This document shows, piece after piece, positions 26,611 to 35,137 of a DNA stretch of 64,000 nt. Source of the DNA: Promethearchaeota archaeon (GTDB taxonomy: Archaea; Asgardarchaeota; Lokiarchaeia; Sigyniarchaeales; SOKP01). The notes below the pieces were generated by a model. That model saw only the letters and a list, made by a program, of their open reading frames with translations. It ran no database searches and was not told the origin of the DNA. Position 1 is the first letter of the stretch, and every line of letters starts with the position of its first letter. The stretch covers positions 124,001 to 188,000 of the forward strand of contig JAUVXW010000002.1 of NCBI GenBank assembly GCA_030603385.1, given 5' to 3'. A program made the position numbers and the translations under genes.

Positions 26611-27789
26611 TTAGCTCCTTTTCTTCCCTAAGTAAGGCATTGCATGTTCATATCTTTTCATAACAAACCTTGAAATAACAATTCTTTGAATTTCACTTGT
26701 TCCCTCGTATATTTGGTATAACTTAGCATCCCTAAATAGTTTTTCAACAGGAAATGTTCTCAAGTAGCCATAACCTCCAAAGATTTGAACTGCTTCAGTT
26801 GTTACATTCATAGCAACATCTGACGCAAAAGCTTTGGCAATAGCTGAACTCAAATTATTATCTATACCTTGATCAGCCTCCCAAGCTGCTTTATATGTTA
26901 AAAGTCGTGCGGCTTCAATATCTTTATACATATTTGCTATTTTTTCTTGAATAACTTGGTAATTTCCGATTGGTCTTCCAAAAGTTTCTCTCTTCTGGGC
27001 ATAATCTATAGAATATTCCATAGCAGAACGAGCACAACCAATAGCAAAGGCACCTATCGCCGGACGAGTATGAGCAAATGTTTGCATACCTAGAATGAAA
27101 CCTCTTCCAGGTCTAGCAAGTATGTTTTCCTTAGGGATCCTTACATTTTTTAGACCCACTGATACAGTGTTAGATGATCTTTGACCTAGTTTAGGAATGT
27201 GTTTGCCTAATTTTACTCCTTCGCTTTTAGTATCCACTATAAAAGTTGCAATTCCTTTATGTTTCTTCTCAGGATCTACTGTTGCAAATACAGTAATGTA
27301 ATCAGCAAAACCCCCATTAGTGATCCAAAATTTATTCCCATTTAAAATGAACTCATCTCCATCTTTTTCTGCTAAACATTTCATTCCAGCTACATCAGAA
27401 CCCATTGTTGGTTCAGATGTTGCAAATGCAATTAACTTAAACTCATTAACTAGTTCAGTCAGAATCCTTTGCTTCTGTTCTTCATTACCCCCAATAATTA
27501 TCGGTTCTGCACCAAGACTGTTATCAAACACAGATGTCGCAATACCAGGACAAGCAGATGAGATTTCTTCAACTACAATACAAGAGTCTACTAAACTGAA
27601 ACCTGGACCACCATACTCTTTAGGGATTCCTAAATTCAATAATCCTTCCTCCCAAGCTTTTTTAATAACAGGAAGGGGGAATTCTTCAGATTCATCATAT
27701 TTTCTCGCAACTGGTAAAACTTCGCGAATTGCAAACTCTCTCGCCTTCTTTTGTAAAGCTTTTTGTTCTTCTGAAAGTATAAAATCCAT
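26611..27789 (-). CDS. Acyl-CoA dehydrogenase
   Basis: The 392-residue flavoprotein has FAD/substrate motifs FATSEPTMGSDV near residue 121 and WITNGG near 155. It also has the family's QVFGGYG-like AVQIFGGYGYLR near 343 and the catalytic glutamate in YEGTSEIQR near 370, all intact. It oxidises an acyl-CoA to the enoyl-CoA in fatty- or amino-acid breakdown, with electrons normally going to ETF. No ETF genes are in the window. It lies between two GPH transporters. A crotonase-family protein at 47579 is the only other beta-oxidation-like gene here. Start ATG 27789. Confidence 0.93.
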   Translation of the reverse strand: MDFILSEEQKALQKKAREFAIREVLPVARKYDESEEFPLPVIKKAWEEGLLNLGIPKEYGGPGFSLVDSCIVVEEISSACPGIATSVFDNSLGAEPIIIGGNEEQKQRILTELVNEFKLIAFATSEPTMGSDVAGMKCLAEKDGDEFILNGNKFWITNGGFADYITVFATVDPEKKHKGIATFIVDTKSEGVKLGKHIPKLGQRSSNTVSVGLKNVRIPKENILARPGRGFILGMQTFAHTRPAIGAFAIGCARSAMEYSIDYAQKRETFGRPIGNYQVIQEKIANMYKDIEAARLLTYKAAWEADQGIDNNLSSAIAKAFASDVAMNVTTEAVQIFGGYGYLRTFPVEKLFRDAKLYQIYEGTSEIQRIVISRFVMKRYEHAMPYLGKKRS

Positions 27790-28013
27790 TTTCTTAATCT
27801 CCGTTTAACCTATTTTTTCAATTAACTTATTCTACTATATCTTTAAAGTTATTTTTTAATATTAATACAAATCAAGTTAAAAACTTATATTCTATCGATT
27901 ATAAAATTTTTGTGAGAATATAAGATTCATTGAAAATTAGGAAAAAATGAATAATTTTACTAGAATAATTATACACCAAAGCAAAAAAAAAATTAAGGAA
28001 TGATAAGTTATTA

Positions 28014-28151
28014 TTATTCAATTTTTTCGAACATATCTTTTCCTACGCCACATACTGGACAAGTATAATCGTCAGGTAAATCTTCAAACTTAGTCCCTTC
28101 GGCTTCTTCATCATAAATATATCCACATGCGGTGCATTCCCATTTTCCCAT
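28014..28151 (-). CDS. Rubredoxin
   Basis: A 45-residue frame too short for most gene callers. It reads [17 protein letters not shown] at the start and [15 protein letters not shown] at the end. Both CxxCG knuckles, the Tyr-x-Tyr after the first and the [14 protein letters not shown] stretch are classical rubredoxin. It carries one electron on an FeCys4 centre, most likely from the flavoprotein at 29982 to rubrerythrin or superoxide reductase. Start ATG 28151, stop TAA at 28014. It stands alone with about 220 bp of AT-rich sequence on its 3' side. Confidence 0.95.
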   Translation of the reverse strand: MGKWECTACGYIYDEEAEGTKFEDLPDDYTCPVCGVGKDMFEKIE

Positions 28152-28317
28152 ATTCAACACTTATTTTTATTTTTAAATTGAGTTATTTGATTTTATGGAT
28201 TGAAATTGAATGTATATTAAAAATATTAATTTAATATTTTATAAATTGTACTAAAAAGAGATTCAATTTAATTTACTAATAATTGAAAAAAAAAGGAATG
28301 ATTAGTTAGTCAATATT

Positions 28318-29700
28318 TCATAAATTAAGTTCTATAATTCTGTCTTGATTTAGCTTTACTTTATCTGGCGTTAGATCATAAAATTTCCAAAAGATTATCG
28401 AAGCTATGAGCATAAGTACTGCTGGAATTAAGGCAAAATGAATGTGTATGCCCCATATTGCTGATCCTGGTTGAATTACACTTCCTTCCACAAATCCAGT
28501 GATTGTATGTACTGATGCGAAACTAATGGCTTGTACTAATATGGCTAATCGTCCAAAGAATTGTAAAAATCCATTGAAAATGCCTTCTTGACGTTTCTGG
28601 TTATTAACTACTGACTCATTTATAACATCCCCGAAAACTGGTGCTAACATCGTCCAAAAACCCCCAAGACCAAAACCCCAGAAAATCATTACAATTAATG
28701 CCATAACAACACTATTAAGGAATATAAAGGGGATTGTGAATATAGTCAACAGAAAGCTGTTTATTAGCATGACTTTCTTATTATTATTAGTCTTTTGGGC
28801 GATATATGCCCATAGTGGCGAGGAAATTAACGCTCCTACAAGAAAGCCTGCAGATAGTAACGTTTGAACCTCTTCCTCTAGTATAAACTCAACAAAAAAT
28901 GGGATCGATGCCTGGAAAGATATTACAAGTGATCTATAAAGTGTATATGTAATTATGAAGAACAAGAATGATTTTTGCTTTAGCGTAAGTTTTAGTGTCT
29001 TAAAGAAGGATTCCCTATCTTTAATATCATGTTTTTCAAGATAGCGATCAATTGTAACTTGATCCTCTCTGCTACCGGGGATAGATAGCATTAACATAAC
29101 TATTCCTATAATTACTACGAACCCTGCGTTTATTACAAACGTCCGAGGTGTGTTATAATCTATTATCATAGGTGGCAATAATGCACCTAGAGCTACTCCA
29201 ACTATTCCAATTGGAGTTTGTATTCCTGTTGCTTTCCTCCGCTCATCTACAGAGCGAAATTTATCAGGAAAAAGAGAGGCAAAATTGACGAAAAATATTG
29301 AATTAAAGGTATCAAAGATGCAAGTAGAGGCTATGAACCATAGGAAAAAAATCCAAGCTCCTGAATGAGGATCTACGTCTGGAGGTGTAAATATTAGAAT
29401 ATAACTCAAAATATATGCGATACCGCCAATCATTATCCATGGAAATCGTCTTCCCCATTTTTTAGTAAATTTAAAAGGACGATTGGTTAGGAACCCAATT
29501 AATGGGTCGTTAACGGCATTCCATATTGCATAGATTACAACTGCTAATCCGATGATTAATGAATCAACACCGATGGTTCTCACATAAAAAGAATATAGCC
29601 ATACAGTAAATGCCATCTCCATAAATTCTGTCAAGAATTTACCAAATCCATACGAAGCCATGTTCAGTTTCGAATGCTCAATTACCATTTCTTCTCCCAT
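28318..29700 (-). CDS. GPH-family (MelB-like) MFS transporter, second copy
   Basis: The 460-residue protein has twelve membrane segments and the GPH signature NDPLIGFLTNR near residue 66, as in the copy at 24981-26468. Central and C-terminal halves repeat the MFS pattern. ATG 29700 is the first start, but GGGAG lies five bases before the next ATG at 29688 (MVIEHSKL), which may be the true start. It probably imports a sugar, glycoside or organic acid with a cation. It shares the strand with acyl-CoA dehydrogenase and rubredoxin genes, without clear functional linkage. Confidence 0.83.
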   Translation of the reverse strand: MGEEMVIEHSKLNMASYGFGKFLTEFMEMAFTVWLYSFYVRTIGVDSLIIGLAVVIYAIWNAVNDPLIGFLTNRPFKFTKKWGRRFPWIMIGGIAYILSYILIFTPPDVDPHSGAWIFFLWFIASTCIFDTFNSIFFVNFASLFPDKFRSVDERRKATGIQTPIGIVGVALGALLPPMIIDYNTPRTFVINAGFVVIIGIVMLMLSIPGSREDQVTIDRYLEKHDIKDRESFFKTLKLTLKQKSFLFFIITYTLYRSLVISFQASIPFFVEFILEEEVQTLLSAGFLVGALISSPLWAYIAQKTNNNKKVMLINSFLLTIFTIPFIFLNSVVMALIVMIFWGFGLGGFWTMLAPVFGDVINESVVNNQKRQEGIFNGFLQFFGRLAILVQAISFASVHTITGFVEGSVIQPGSAIWGIHIHFALIPAVLMLIASIIFWKFYDLTPDKVKLNQDRIIELNL

Positions 29701-29800
29701 ATAGAATCACGATTATTTGATATTTAATTAATTGAATTAACTAGGATTTAGATATTTCCGTTTTTATAGATAATGGGTTTTTTTTAAAGAAAAATCAAGT

Positions 29801-29956
29801 TCAATTCTTTTGAGGAATTTCCTTCTCAACAAAAATTTTTTTTGAAGAACGGCATTTGGGACATTTCCATTCATCTCCAACTTCTTCGAATGGTATCTTC
29901 TGTTCTTCATCAACATACAGATAATTACATCTTTTACATCTATGAATTGTCACCAC
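29801..29956 (-). CDS. Rubredoxin-like protein
   Basis: The 51-residue frame carries CKRCNYLY near residue 7 and CPKCRSS near 32, spaced as in rubredoxin, with FEEVGDEWKCPKC resembling the rubredoxin second knuckle. The usual Gly after each CxxC is replaced by Asn and Arg. GGAG five bases before GTG 29956 supports this start; a longer frame from ATG 30016 would overlap the upstream flavoprotein gene. It follows that gene by 25 bp, so it is likely its electron acceptor. Confidence 0.75.
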   Translation of the reverse strand: MVTIHRCKRCNYLYVDEEQKIPFEEVGDEWKCPKCRSSKKIFVEKEIPQKN

Positions 29957-29981
29957 AAAATCTCCATGGTCTTTTATTCTT

Positions 29982-31328
29982 TCACTCTTTTTTTTTAAAA
30001 TCCTCTTTAGGAGCATTACAACCAGGACATTTAAAATTCTCTGGAAGATCTCTAAAAAGAGTCGTCATTACGGCTTCATCATATCTTTTCCCACAGTTTT
30101 TACAGATGTAGATATACAATCTTAATAGCTCCCTAAGCTCATCTTTATCTACATTCTTATCCAACTTATTATATACGAATGAAACTGCATCAGTATCTCC
30201 AAATAATATAGCTCCTTTGAGTTTACCATCTTTTAAGACTAATTTTTGATAACAACAGTCTTTTTTATCTGCCTTCTTTAAGATTTGCCAACCACCACCT
30301 TGCTCCTTAGGTGTATCTATAATTCCTACTGAGGTCAATTCTAAACCTACAATTTTAAGCGTATTTTTAGGTGTTGTACCTTGGTATTCTACATTCTGCA
30401 ATCCAAGAACAGATGCAGCTGCAATCTTCGATTGCTCCATACATGCCGGTATGATACCCCATATCTGATTATTATATTCGATGCAGTCTCCTACGGCGAA
30501 TATATCTTTTTCACTTGTTTGTAAATATTCATTTACTAGTATACCTCTATTTGTTCTAAGATTTGCATCGTGTGCTATTTTTATTGTTGGTCTAATACCT
30601 GCTTGAATTAATACGACATCAGCAAATAATTCTTTTCCTCCTTTAAGTATAATACTTTTTACTGATCCATTGCCTATAATCTCTTCTGTAGCTGCATCTA
30701 ATACAACTTCAATCCCTTTACTTTCAATTTCTTCTTTTAACATTTCTCCACATTCTAGGTCTAATTGCCTTGGTAATAAACGTGGAAAAAATTCAACTAC
30801 TGTTGTATCCAAACCACTATTTTTTATCTGGTTTGCTAGCTCTAAACCCAGTAATCCACCCCCAATAACAATTGCTTTCTTAATATTCTTATTGTGAATG
30901 AAATTTTTTACTTCTAAAGCATCATCAATACTACGTAATGTGAATACGCCTTTTTTTTCATCTTTCAATTTTACAGCGTTTTTAATAGGAGGAATATTAG
31001 GTGTGCTTCCTAATGCCAAAACAAGCTTATCATAGGAAATTAGATGGTCCTTACCATCAAGTTCTAATGTCTTATTTTTTGGATTTATTTTTTTTATTCG
31101 TGAATTTAGATTTAATTTAATTTGCTTGTTTTCATACCAATCTTGTTTAAATACAATTAAATCATCAACTTTAACTTTTTCAGAGATAAGTTCAGGTAAA
31201 TTGACTCTTGTATAATAGGGATACTTTTCTTGTGTATATATTTCGATTTCTACCTCTTCATTTAGAAGTCTTATATTTTGGGCAGTAAAAGTACCAGAGA
31301 CATTATTTCCAATGATCACAACCTTCAT
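29982..31328 (-). CDS. NADH:rubredoxin reductase-like flavoprotein with C-terminal rubredoxin domain
   Basis: The 448-residue protein is a two-dinucleotide-fold oxidoreductase. FAD motif VIIGNNVSG (family GxGxxG, here GNNVSG) lies near residue 5. The NAD motif VIGGGLLGLELA lies near 155 and the second FAD motif DIFAVGDCIEY near 275. Residues about 400-448 are a rubredoxin domain (CKNCGKRYDE and CPGCNAPKEDF). The enzyme should pass electrons from NAD(P)H to its own rubredoxin domain and then to the stand-alone rubredoxins encoded just downstream. These feed peroxide and superoxide reduction. Confidence 0.9.
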   Translation of the reverse strand: MKVVIIGNNVSGTFTAQNIRLLNEEVEIEIYTQEKYPYYTRVNLPELISEKVKVDDLIVFKQDWYENKQIKLNLNSRIKKINPKNKTLELDGKDHLISYDKLVLALGSTPNIPPIKNAVKLKDEKKGVFTLRSIDDALEVKNFIHNKNIKKAIVIGGGLLGLELANQIKNSGLDTTVVEFFPRLLPRQLDLECGEMLKEEIESKGIEVVLDAATEEIIGNGSVKSIILKGGKELFADVVLIQAGIRPTIKIAHDANLRTNRGILVNEYLQTSEKDIFAVGDCIEYNNQIWGIIPACMEQSKIAAASVLGLQNVEYQGTTPKNTLKIVGLELTSVGIIDTPKEQGGGWQILKKADKKDCCYQKLVLKDGKLKGAILFGDTDAVSFVYNKLDKNVDKDELRELLRLYIYICKNCGKRYDEAVMTTLFRDLPENFKCPGCNAPKEDFKKKE

Positions 31329-31408
31329 AGAATTATAAGTTTATTCATCTTATTTTAAGGTTTTTATTATGGTTTCTAAATTTTTTGCAGAATTACCATA
31401 AAAAGAAC

Positions 31409-32239
31409 ATGTTCGAAATTAAAGATATAAAGCCATTTCTATTTGATTTAACTATGACTGAAGTAGAACAGTTAAAAAAAACTAATAGAAAAATCATCAA
31501 AATTGATGAAGACTTATGTACGGGCTGTGGTAACTGTGTCGTAGCATGTGCTGAAGCTGCATTAGAAGTGATAGATGGAAAGGCAAGGGTAGTCAATGAT
31601 ATTTTTTGCGATGGTTTAGGTGCTTGTATAGGAGAATGCCCCGAAGGCGCACTAGAAATAATCGAAAGAGAAGCTTTAGAATTTGATGAAGAAGAAGTTG
31701 AAAAACGGTTGGAATCATTAAATCATAAAGAATCCATAGAAACAGAACAAGTGAGACAAATTGTTGCTGATCATGCCCAGCAATGTGGTTGTCCTTCAGC
31801 CCAAACTATGGTTTTTGATGAGCCTGAGGTGCAAACAGAATTAGTGGGAAAGATTCCTTCAGCTCTACGACAGTGGCCTGTTCAAATGCATTTAATCAAT
31901 CCTGGAGCACCATATTATCAAGGTGCAGATGTATTACTTTCAGCTGATTGCGTTGGTTTTTCCTATGGCGATTTTCATAGAGATTTCTTAAAGCAAAAAT
32001 CGATTGCGATTGCTTGTCCTAAGCTTGATCAAGGTAAAGAAATTTACATTGAAAAGATTAAATCTTTGATTGACGATGCTAAAATAAACACTCTTACAGT
32101 TGCTATTATGGATGTCCCTTGTTGCTCAGGGCTATTAGGTTTAGCTCAAGAAGGTGCTAAACGAGCAAACCGTAAAGTACCTATTAAGTATATAGTTGTA
32201 GGGATACAAGGAAATATCTTAAAAGAAGAATGGTTATAA
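31409..32239 (+). CDS. Two-cluster ferredoxin with C-terminal cysteine-rich domain
   Basis: About 276 residues. A ferredoxin domain near residues 30-85 has CTGCGNCVVAC and a second CDGLGACIGECP set, for two 4Fe-4S clusters. A linker follows, with CGCPSAQ near 130. The C-terminal domain has ADCVGFSYGDFH, ACPKLD and VPCCSGL, conserved in a family of anaerobe ferredoxin-like proteins of unknown partner. ATG 31409 is preferred; a TTG at 31385 would add eight residues, and ATG 31454 is also possible. It is divergent from the rubredoxin reductase gene, so an electron-transfer role is likely. Confidence 0.82.
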   Translation: MFEIKDIKPFLFDLTMTEVEQLKKTNRKIIKIDEDLCTGCGNCVVACAEAALEVIDGKARVVNDIFCDGLGACIGECPEGALEIIEREALEFDEEEVEKRLESLNHKESIETEQVRQIVADHAQQCGCPSAQTMVFDEPEVQTELVGKIPSALRQWPVQMHLINPGAPYYQGADVLLSADCVGFSYGDFHRDFLKQKSIAIACPKLDQGKEIYIEKIKSLIDDAKINTLTVAIMDVPCCSGLLGLAQEGAKRANRKVPIKYIVVGIQGNILKEEWL

Positions 32240-32257
32240 TTTTTTTTATTATTTTTA

Positions 32258-32911
32258 TTATTTTTCGAGCAATACTTTTTTCTTAATGATTTTTCTAAGC
32301 ATTACTGACAAAGCTGATTTAGATTTCCCCATTTGATTAGCCAATTCTTCTAATGAAATTTTTCGTGGAATTTCGAAAAAACCTAAAGAAATTGCTTTGT
32401 CAAGTATATTCAATTCATCCAAGGTTAACTTATTTTTATCATCTTTTATATTATATGGAGAATTTCCAATTCTCAATAATTCAAAATTAATATTTTTTTG
32501 TTCAAAGAGAGTTAATAATTGATCTATACGTTCTCTACTTGATATTAATCTCCAAAAAGCAAATCCATCCTCTACCCTTATAGGGAAGTCAACAAGGACG
32601 CCACACTTAATTATAGCATATAATAGATAAGGATCTTTTGTCTTTACATTAAATTTAACTCTATTTTCCTCCCTTTCCAAAACACCTAGCTCTATAACAG
32701 AAGGATGAATCTTAATATCTTCTATAATTGAATCTATCTTGTAATGCATTATCTCAATTGCAGAATTTCCAATAGATTTCTCAAGATCATATGGAAGAAA
32801 ATGTAAAATTTCCATTTTAATATCAGGGTAATTTTTAAATACTTCCGAGATCCATATCTGTTCTGGAAACTTAATCTTTACTCTTGCTAAACTTGGTTTG
32901 CTTGAATCCAT
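32258..32911 (-). CDS. Bacterio-opsin activator-type HTH regulator
   Basis: The 217-residue protein has an N-terminal sensor half of about 150 residues with no recognisable cofactor motif. The C-terminal helix-turn-helix is of the Bat/HTH_10 type: LTLDELNILDKAISLGFF, then PRKISLEELANQMGKS and ALSVMLRKIIKK. Family members regulate archaeal energy or stress genes. It converges on the ferredoxin gene (18-bp gap) and is divergent from the FMN reductase, with about 85 bp between their starts. It may control that gene. Start ATG 32911. Confidence 0.88.
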   Translation of the reverse strand: MDSSKPSLARVKIKFPEQIWISEVFKNYPDIKMEILHFLPYDLEKSIGNSAIEIMHYKIDSIIEDIKIHPSVIELGVLEREENRVKFNVKTKDPYLLYAIIKCGVLVDFPIRVEDGFAFWRLISSRERIDQLLTLFEQKNINFELLRIGNSPYNIKDDKNKLTLDELNILDKAISLGFFEIPRKISLEELANQMGKSKSALSVMLRKIIKKKVLLEK

Positions 32912-32996
32912 CTTTAAATATAAATGTTTTAGATCTTAAAACTTTTTTTTATACGTAATGATTAATTATTAATAAAAACAAGTAAAATGCAATATT

Positions 32997-33602
32997 ATGA
33001 TAGAAAGGAAGAATCTGTTACTTGGAATATGTGGAAGTCCAAGAAGACAAGGGACAGAATACGCCATTAAATACGCTTTAAATTATGCTACTGAAAAATT
33101 TGGATTTGAAACAGAATATTGGACTGTAAGAAATAAAGAAATTAACTTCTGTCTTCATTGTGATTATTGTGTTCGAGAGAAGAAAGGATGTGTAAATAAA
33201 GATGATATGGAAAACCTTTATCCTAAATTGGAACAGGCAAAATTCTTTCTTTTTGGGACTCCAGTATTTCAAGGGAGCTTATCAGGACAACTAAAAACGG
33301 TCTTAGATCGTAATCGTGCCTTGGTTGCGAAGAATGCTAATATATTCAAAGATAAGATTGGAGCTGCGTTAGCAGTAGGGGGTGATAGATCTGGTGGTCA
33401 AGAAATTGCTATTCGGAGTATTTTAGATTTTTTTCAACAGAATCATATACATCCTGTTTCTGGGGGTGCCTTTGGAGCAAATTTAGGAGCAAGTTTGTGG
33501 TCTAGAGATTTAGGAAAGGATGGCGTTGAAAAAGATGTAGAAGGATTAAAAACAATCAGAAAAGTTATAAAAAGATTAGCTGAACTAAAAAAAAATATAT
33601 AG
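32997..33602 (+). CDS. Iron-sulfur flavoprotein / NADPH-dependent FMN reductase family
   Basis: The 201-residue flavodoxin-like protein begins with GICGSPRRQGTEY, the FMN phosphate loop. A Cys cluster CLHCDYCVREKKGC near residues 47-60 matches the iron-sulfur flavoproteins (Isf) of methanogens and other anaerobes. FGTPVFQGSLSGQLKTVLDR near 85 is the second FMN motif. Isf proteins move electrons from ferredoxin and can reduce oxygen or peroxide, consistent with the redox genes around it. Start ATG 32997, with AGGAAG just inside the frame. Confidence 0.88.
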   Translation: MIERKNLLLGICGSPRRQGTEYAIKYALNYATEKFGFETEYWTVRNKEINFCLHCDYCVREKKGCVNKDDMENLYPKLEQAKFFLFGTPVFQGSLSGQLKTVLDRNRALVAKNANIFKDKIGAALAVGGDRSGGQEIAIRSILDFFQQNHIHPVSGGAFGANLGASLWSRDLGKDGVEKDVEGLKTIRKVIKRLAELKKNI

Positions 33603-33610
33603 AAAAAAAA

Positions 33611-33907
33611 TTACTTAACGTCAAATAATTTCTTCGCTTGCTTTATTCTGAGGCCATTTATGCCCCATAATTCCTTAAACCAGTATTTTCCCTTATGTAA
33701 AATGGCTGGAGTATTCACAATACATCCATCTGCATCACAGAATGTCCCCAGAAAATTTTTATCTTGTAATAATTCATGAACAAACTCCTCATCGTCAATA
33801 TCTCTTTCAATATATTTAACATCATTCTCTTTCATCCACCCTTTGAGTTCAATACATCTGTGACAATCCTCTTTTGTAATAATAATGGGAATATTTGCTT
33901 TAGACAT
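33611..33907 (-). CDS. Glutaredoxin-like protein with extra Cys pair
   Basis: The 98-residue thioredoxin-fold protein has active site CHRC near residue 15, followed by a helix (IELKGWMK) and IERDIDDEEF as in glutaredoxins. TPAILHKGKYW supplies the cis-Pro loop. An additional CDADGC near 57-62 is unusual; it could be a second redox or metal site. It ends eight bases from the convergent FMN reductase stop. The genes at 34131-34821 form another glutaredoxin/FTR set on the opposite strand. Confidence 0.8.
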   Translation of the reverse strand: MSKANIPIIITKEDCHRCIELKGWMKENDVKYIERDIDDEEFVHELLQDKNFLGTFCDADGCIVNTPAILHKGKYWFKELWGINGLRIKQAKKLFDVK

Positions 33908-34130
33908 AATTAAAAGATGAAAAATAAGTTTATAAAATTTTCATCTATAAGTTGTAATAAGAAACATAATGAATACTATGCATTTCAAGAAAATAAAAAA
34001 AAAAATTAATAATTAATAAACTCATTTTAATTTCATTTAGTTTTAAATTTTCATTCTAAGGATTCTTAATAAAATATTAACATTAGATTATTATTAGTTA
34101 AGATTCTTTTAATGAGTAAGGTTGATTATA

Positions 34131-34442
34131 ATGTCAGTAGAAAAATTATTTGAGAAACATGCAAAAAAAATCAATGGAGAAAAAGGTGTTAATGATAACA
34201 TTCTCGTTTTCACTTTATCAACCTGTATGTGGTGTAAAAAATGCAAAAGTTTCTTGAATGACCGGAATATGACATATAGATATATTGAAGTTGATAAAAT
34301 CGAACTACAAGATAAATCGAAAATTCTTGATTATTTAAAAAGTACATATCAAGAGAGAATATCCTATCCTTTTCTTGTTTGTGAAAAAGGTTATGTAGCT
34401 GGATATAATCCAAATAAATATGTGGAATTATTAGAAAATTGA
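34131..34442 (+). CDS. Glutaredoxin-like protein with CxxCxxC site
   Basis: About 103 residues, with TLSTCMWCKKCKSFL near residues 30-44: a CxxC redox site and a third Cys three residues on. ERISYPFLVCEKGY supplies the cis-Pro and another Cys. I chose ATG 34131; TTG 34122 would add three residues. AAGGTTG lies upstream. The stop is seven bases before the ferredoxin-thioredoxin reductase start, so the two are co-transcribed. It is the obvious thiol substrate for that enzyme, as in other archaeal Grx-FTR pairs. Confidence 0.85.
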   Translation: MSVEKLFEKHAKKINGEKGVNDNILVFTLSTCMWCKKCKSFLNDRNMTYRYIEVDKIELQDKSKILDYLKSTYQERISYPFLVCEKGYVAGYNPNKYVELLEN

Positions 34443-34449
34443 GGGGATT

Positions 34450-34821
34450 ATGGTGGATATGGAAACAAAAGAAGGAATGAAAAAATATGTGAAACTAGTA
34501 GCAGACACAAATATTTGGATTTTAAATAAAGATCAACAAATTTTTTATGATTTAATAGAGGGATTGGTTGATAACAAGAAATCGTATGGATATCAATCAT
34601 GCCCATGTCGACTTGCAAGTGGTAAGAGAGATTTAGATCGAGATCTTATTTGCCCATGTGATTATGCCCCCCCTGATATAAAACAATATGGCGCATGCTA
34701 TTGTAATCTATATTTAAGCTCTGATTTCTATGAAAAAAATGTCGATTTTATCGTAGTTCCAGAACGGCGACCTATTGATAAAGAAAATGCAGTGCTGGAA
34801 TATATTAACAATGATAAGTAA
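34450..34821 (+). CDS. ftrB: Ferredoxin-thioredoxin reductase catalytic (beta) subunit
   Basis: The 123-residue protein has the full FTR catalytic cysteine set: CPCR near residue 55, CPCDY near 73, and CYC near 86. These hold a 4Fe-4S cluster beside the active disulfide. The enzyme uses reduced ferredoxin to reduce thioredoxin- or glutaredoxin-like proteins one electron at a time. GAGGGG precedes ATG 34450 (ATG 34459 is an alternative). The variable alpha subunit of plants and cyanobacteria is absent, as is normal in archaea. The partner glutaredoxin is encoded directly upstream. Confidence 0.95.
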   Translation: MVDMETKEGMKKYVKLVADTNIWILNKDQQIFYDLIEGLVDNKKSYGYQSCPCRLASGKRDLDRDLICPCDYAPPDIKQYGACYCNLYLSSDFYEKNVDFIVVPERRPIDKENAVLEYINNDK

Positions 34822-34925
34822 ATTAGTTCGGATATATCAATTCTTTTTTTCTTTAAAATGTAGAATCAGAATATCAATATTTCATAATCTATATTTTTAA
34901 ATATTGCACTTCCTCTTTGTTAAAT

Positions 34926-35084
34926 ATGCCAGATAATGAAATAACTGATGATGAGTTAGAGAAGGAACTCGATAAATCATTTAAAGAAAATGAAGCCAAA
35001 CGAGACAACTGTGGAGTTCCAATATCTAGTAATAAAGAGGTTGGAATTCAAAGAACAGATGTCAAACTAAAAAAAGATAAATAA
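34926..35084 (+). CDS. Small charged hypothetical protein
   Basis: A 52-residue frame from ATG 34926 to TAA 35082. The N-terminal half is acidic (DDELEKELDKSFKE), then NCGVPIS and a basic end (VKLKKDK). No Shine-Dalgarno precedes the ATG, but a TATA-like TTTTTAAATATT about 30 bp upstream would give a leaderless transcript. Composition and codon use look coding. No family is recognised. It follows FTR on the same strand by 105 bp. Confidence 0.5.
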   Translation: MPDNEITDDELEKELDKSFKENEAKRDNCGVPISSNKEVGIQRTDVKLKKDK

Positions 35085-35137
35085 GTTTAATTAACAAAAA
35101 ATATTTTTTATTCTTTCTTACTATGAATATATTTATT

